From Lentisphaeria bacterium (lineage in GTDB: Bacteria; Verrucomicrobiota; Lentisphaeria; Oligosphaerales; Oligosphaeraceae), in assembly GCA_016287975.1 (NCBI GenBank), contig JAEEXV010000388.1, forward strand, positions 1 through 6,417: a stretch of 6,417 nt of DNA, given 5' to 3'. The notes beneath the pieces are model-generated. The model ran no database searches, was not told the origin of the DNA, and was given only the letters and a program-made list of their open reading frames with translations. Numbering within the stretch: position 1 is the stretch's first letter; the number at the start of each line of letters is the position of its first letter. Of the stretch, positions 4,728-6,417 are shown piece after piece. The translations under genes and the position numbers were made by a program.

Positions 4728-6417
4728 AAAGGTGCTGGAGGAACTGGATGCCAAGGCGACGCGCGAGTCTGGGATGGATGAGACAAAGGCCAGGGCGACG
4801 CATGTGGGCGCAGGCGGTTCCGGCAAGGTGAACGTCGATGCGGAAGTGAAGATTGCCTGGCCTCCGAAGGTGCGCGCGGGGCTTGACGCGCACCTTTCCG
4901 CGTTCGCGGAGGTCAAGCATTCCCGCGACTGGAGCACGACGGAGATGTGGTCGCGGAAGAACCAGGCGTCGCTGAGCCGCGGGTATGAGCGGGTCGCCCA
5001 GAACCTGAAGGAGACGACGATTTCTGGGTGCTACTTTTCCTTCATTCTCACCATTGAGAACCAGGGCGACAAGGATCTGCGCTTTGAGCCAGGCAAGGTG
5101 TCGGTGCCAGTCTATGCAGGCGAGACTTTTATGTTGACGGGGCATCCGTACCCGAAGGATGGGCAGGCCATCTCCTTGCCCGCGAAGTCCACGAAGGACA
5201 TCGAGTTCCGCGGGAGCATCGACAACACCAGGGCTTTGGGGCTGATTCAATTCATGCGTGGCGGCACCCCAGAGGTGCGCTTTGACAGGGGACAGTTCTT
5301 CATCGAATCCACGGACGGAGTGGTCAGGGACGCCATTCAGGAGACCCGCAATCTCCAGATGGTTCCCATTGTCTGCGTGCAGGACGGGATTTCATGCGTT
5401 TGGCAGGTCCGCAAGGTATACGGCGGACGCAAGGTGACGCTGGAACAGGCGCTGTGGGCGGTGAACGGTCTCTATGAACAGCCGCCGTTTGAGTTCCAGA
5501 ACGGCGCCTGCGTCAAGGTGATGGGGCGCGAGTCCCCAGAGACGAAATACAACCTGCGTGCCTATCCTGTGATGCTGCAGGGCAGTTCGCCCCAGGTGCA
5601 TTTCGGCGTCCCGTCGCGGGAACTCCTGGAGGCCCCCTTGGATGACAAGGGCGTTGCCTTCCATGTCATTGATTTCACGTCGGACAAATCCTTGGCCACC
5701 GTCAAGACGGAGGCGAATGCCTGGCAGTTCTTCCAGCAACTCAAAATCTGGGCGGAGCAAAATGACCCGATTGCACAGCTCCAGTTGGCGCTGGCCTATG
5801 CTCGGGGGGACGGGGTTGGAAAAAACGAAGAAGAGGCGGCAAAATTGTGGAGGGACTTGGCGGAGCAGGGGAACGCCAGGGCGCAATTCGATCTCGGGGT
5901 GTGCTACGCGAACGGCGATGGCGTCCCGAAGGACGACGCGGAGGCGGTGAGGTGGTTTCGGAAAGCCGCGGAGCAGGGGAACGCCTGGGCGCAATTCAAT
6001 CTCGGGGTGATGTATGCGGATGGCCGTGGTGTGGGGAAGGACGACGCGGAGGCGGTGAGGTGGTATCGGAAAGCCGCGGAGCAGGGGGAAGCCAGTGCGC
6101 AATTCAATCTCGGGTTGATGTATGCGGATGGCCGTGGTGTGGGGAAGGACGAAGCGGAGGCGGTGAGGTGGTTTCGGAAAGCCGCGGAGCAGGGGAACGC
6201 CAGTGCGCAATGCAATCTCGGGTGGATGTATGCGACTGGCCGTGGTGTGGGGAAGGACGATGCGGAGGCGGTGAGGTGGTATCGGAAAGCCGCGGAGCAG
6301 GGGTACGCCAGTGCGCAATGTTTTCTCGGGTTGCGGCGTCCGCCGGGACGTACCGTCGGGACGTACGCGGCGGACGTCGGGACGTGGTATCGGAAAGCCG
6401 CGGAGCAGGGGTACGCC
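4591..6417 (+). CDS. Sel1-repeat protein, main part (open at the window end)
   Basis: The frame is open from 4519 to the window end with no stop, and its only start codon is the ATG at 4591, directly after the G run. That is not a natural start: no spaced ribosome site exists and the signal peptide lies in the other frame. The first ~390 residues are not a family I recognise: an early helical part (ENAAEELLALTRLRWQAHS), then from about residue 144 alternating strands (ISGCYFSFILTIENQGDKDL) suggesting a beta domain. From residue 395 come six 36-residue Sel1 repeats with the typical L-G..Y..G.GV.KD..EAV.W.RKAAEQG.A pattern. Sel1 repeats form paired-helix solenoids that bind other proteins, often in exported or envelope proteins. 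Repeat 6 has residues 8-24 replaced by unrelated sequence. The C-terminus lies beyond the window. Partners are unknown. Confidence 0.85.
   Translation, partial: MQPGTKAITPENAAEELLALTRLRWQAHSIAIAYMVDSQEKIILNEKVLEELDAKATRESGMDETKARATHVGAGGSGKVNVDAEVKIAWPPKVRAGLDAHLSAFAEVKHSRDWSTTEMWSRKNQASLSRGYERVAQNLKETTISGCYFSFILTIENQGDKDLRFEPGKVSVPVYAGETFMLTGHPYPKDGQAISLPAKSTKDIEFRGSIDNTRALGLIQFMRGGTPEVRFDRGQFFIESTDGVVRDAIQETRNLQMVPIVCVQDGISCVWQVRKVYGGRKVTLEQALWAVNGLYEQPPFEFQNGACVKVMGRESPETKYNLRAYPVMLQGSSPQVHFGVPSRELLEAPLDDKGVAFHVIDFTSDKSLATVKTEANAWQFFQQLKIWAEQNDPIAQLQLALAYARGDGVGKNEEEAAKLWRDLAEQGNARAQFDLGVCYANGDGVPKDDAEAVRWFRKAAEQGNAWAQFNLGVMYADGRGVGKDDAEAVRWYRKAAEQGEASAQFNLGLMYADGRGVGKDEAEAVRWFRKAAEQGNASAQCNLGWMYATGRGVGKDDAEAVRWYRKAAEQGYASAQCFLGLRRPPGRTVGTYAADVGTWYRKAAEQGYA
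5773..6417 (+). repeat. Tandem 108-bp Sel1 repeats
   Basis: Repeats begin at 5773, 5881, 5989, 6097, 6205 and 6313, exactly 108 bp apart, and the next would begin at 6421. Repeat 1 is diverged (LWRDLAEQG). Repeats 2 to 5 are close to identical in DNA, including long shared runs such as GGAAAGCCGCGGAGCAGGGG. Silent positions are shared as well as protein positions, so the copies arose by recent duplication or are kept alike by gene conversion. The array length may vary between strains. Confidence 0.92.
6334..6384. repeat. 51-bp palindromic block replacing the core of the sixth Sel1 repeat
   Basis: Codons 8-24 of repeat 6 read RRPPGRTVGTYAADVGT instead of MYADGRGVGKDDAEAVR, while the flanks match the other repeats and the length is unchanged. 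The block has a 9-bp inverted repeat, CGTCCGCCG (6337-6345) and CGGCGGACG (6368-6376). It also has a direct repeat GGGACGTAC at 6345-6353 and 6358-6366, plus GGGACGT at 6379-6385. It contains one of only three CCGG sites in the window. Its origin is unclear: REP-like conversion, divergence or an assembly fault. Confidence 0.6.

Noticed and set aside
5392..6318. A 308-codon minus-strand frame with repeated LRGFPIPPHRLR-like peptides
   Set aside because: The repeats are the antisense of the Sel1 DNA repeats. The plus-strand frame has the recognised family and stays open further.

Overview
The window is GC-rich bacterial DNA with strong AGGAGG-type ribosome binding sites and tightly packed genes. 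It also has a long gene-free stretch rich in repeats, and a secreted Sel1-repeat protein. No marker gene fixes the taxon. The mix of repeats and Sel1 proteins would fit a PVC-type bacterium (Verrucomicrobiota, Kiritimatiellota or Lentisphaerota), but this is a weak inference.

Left half (1-3519): a LysR-family regulator, cut off by the window edge, is read leftwards. A four-gene operon is read rightwards from the shared AT-rich promoter region. The operon encodes the alpha and beta subunits of a class I fumarase/L(+)-tartrate-dehydratase-type iron-sulfur hydro-lyase, an AtuA-like (DUF1446) protein, and a small DUF4387 protein. Junctions are a 4-nt overlap, a 9-nt gap and another 4-nt overlap, so the products are probably made together. 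The likely job is breakdown of a hydroxy- or dicarboxylic acid under LysR control. The substrate cannot be read from the sequence, and the function of the AtuA/DUF4387 pair is not established.

Middle (3520-4337): 818 bases without a convincing gene. They hold a 185-bp array of 7-base units with CATCGGGGACC-like linkers, a 116-bp element with 16-bp inverted ends and an internal hairpin, several small palindromes, and a possible weak terminator before the next gene.

Right part (4338-6417): one large exported protein, with a signal peptide, a central region of unknown fold and at least six 36-residue Sel1 repeats, running off the window. Its reading frame is broken at a run of eight G. Removing one G joins the signal-peptide part to the rest, which suggests phase variation, a true frameshift or a sequencing error. 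The sixth repeat carries a 51-bp block of unrelated palindromic sequence that keeps the frame exactly.

Across the whole window the tetranucleotide CCGG is almost absent: I found three copies by eye. Proline codons before G-starting codons are CCA or CCC but not CCG, apart from one CCG-GGA inside the anomalous block. This points to a CCGG-specific methylation or restriction effect.
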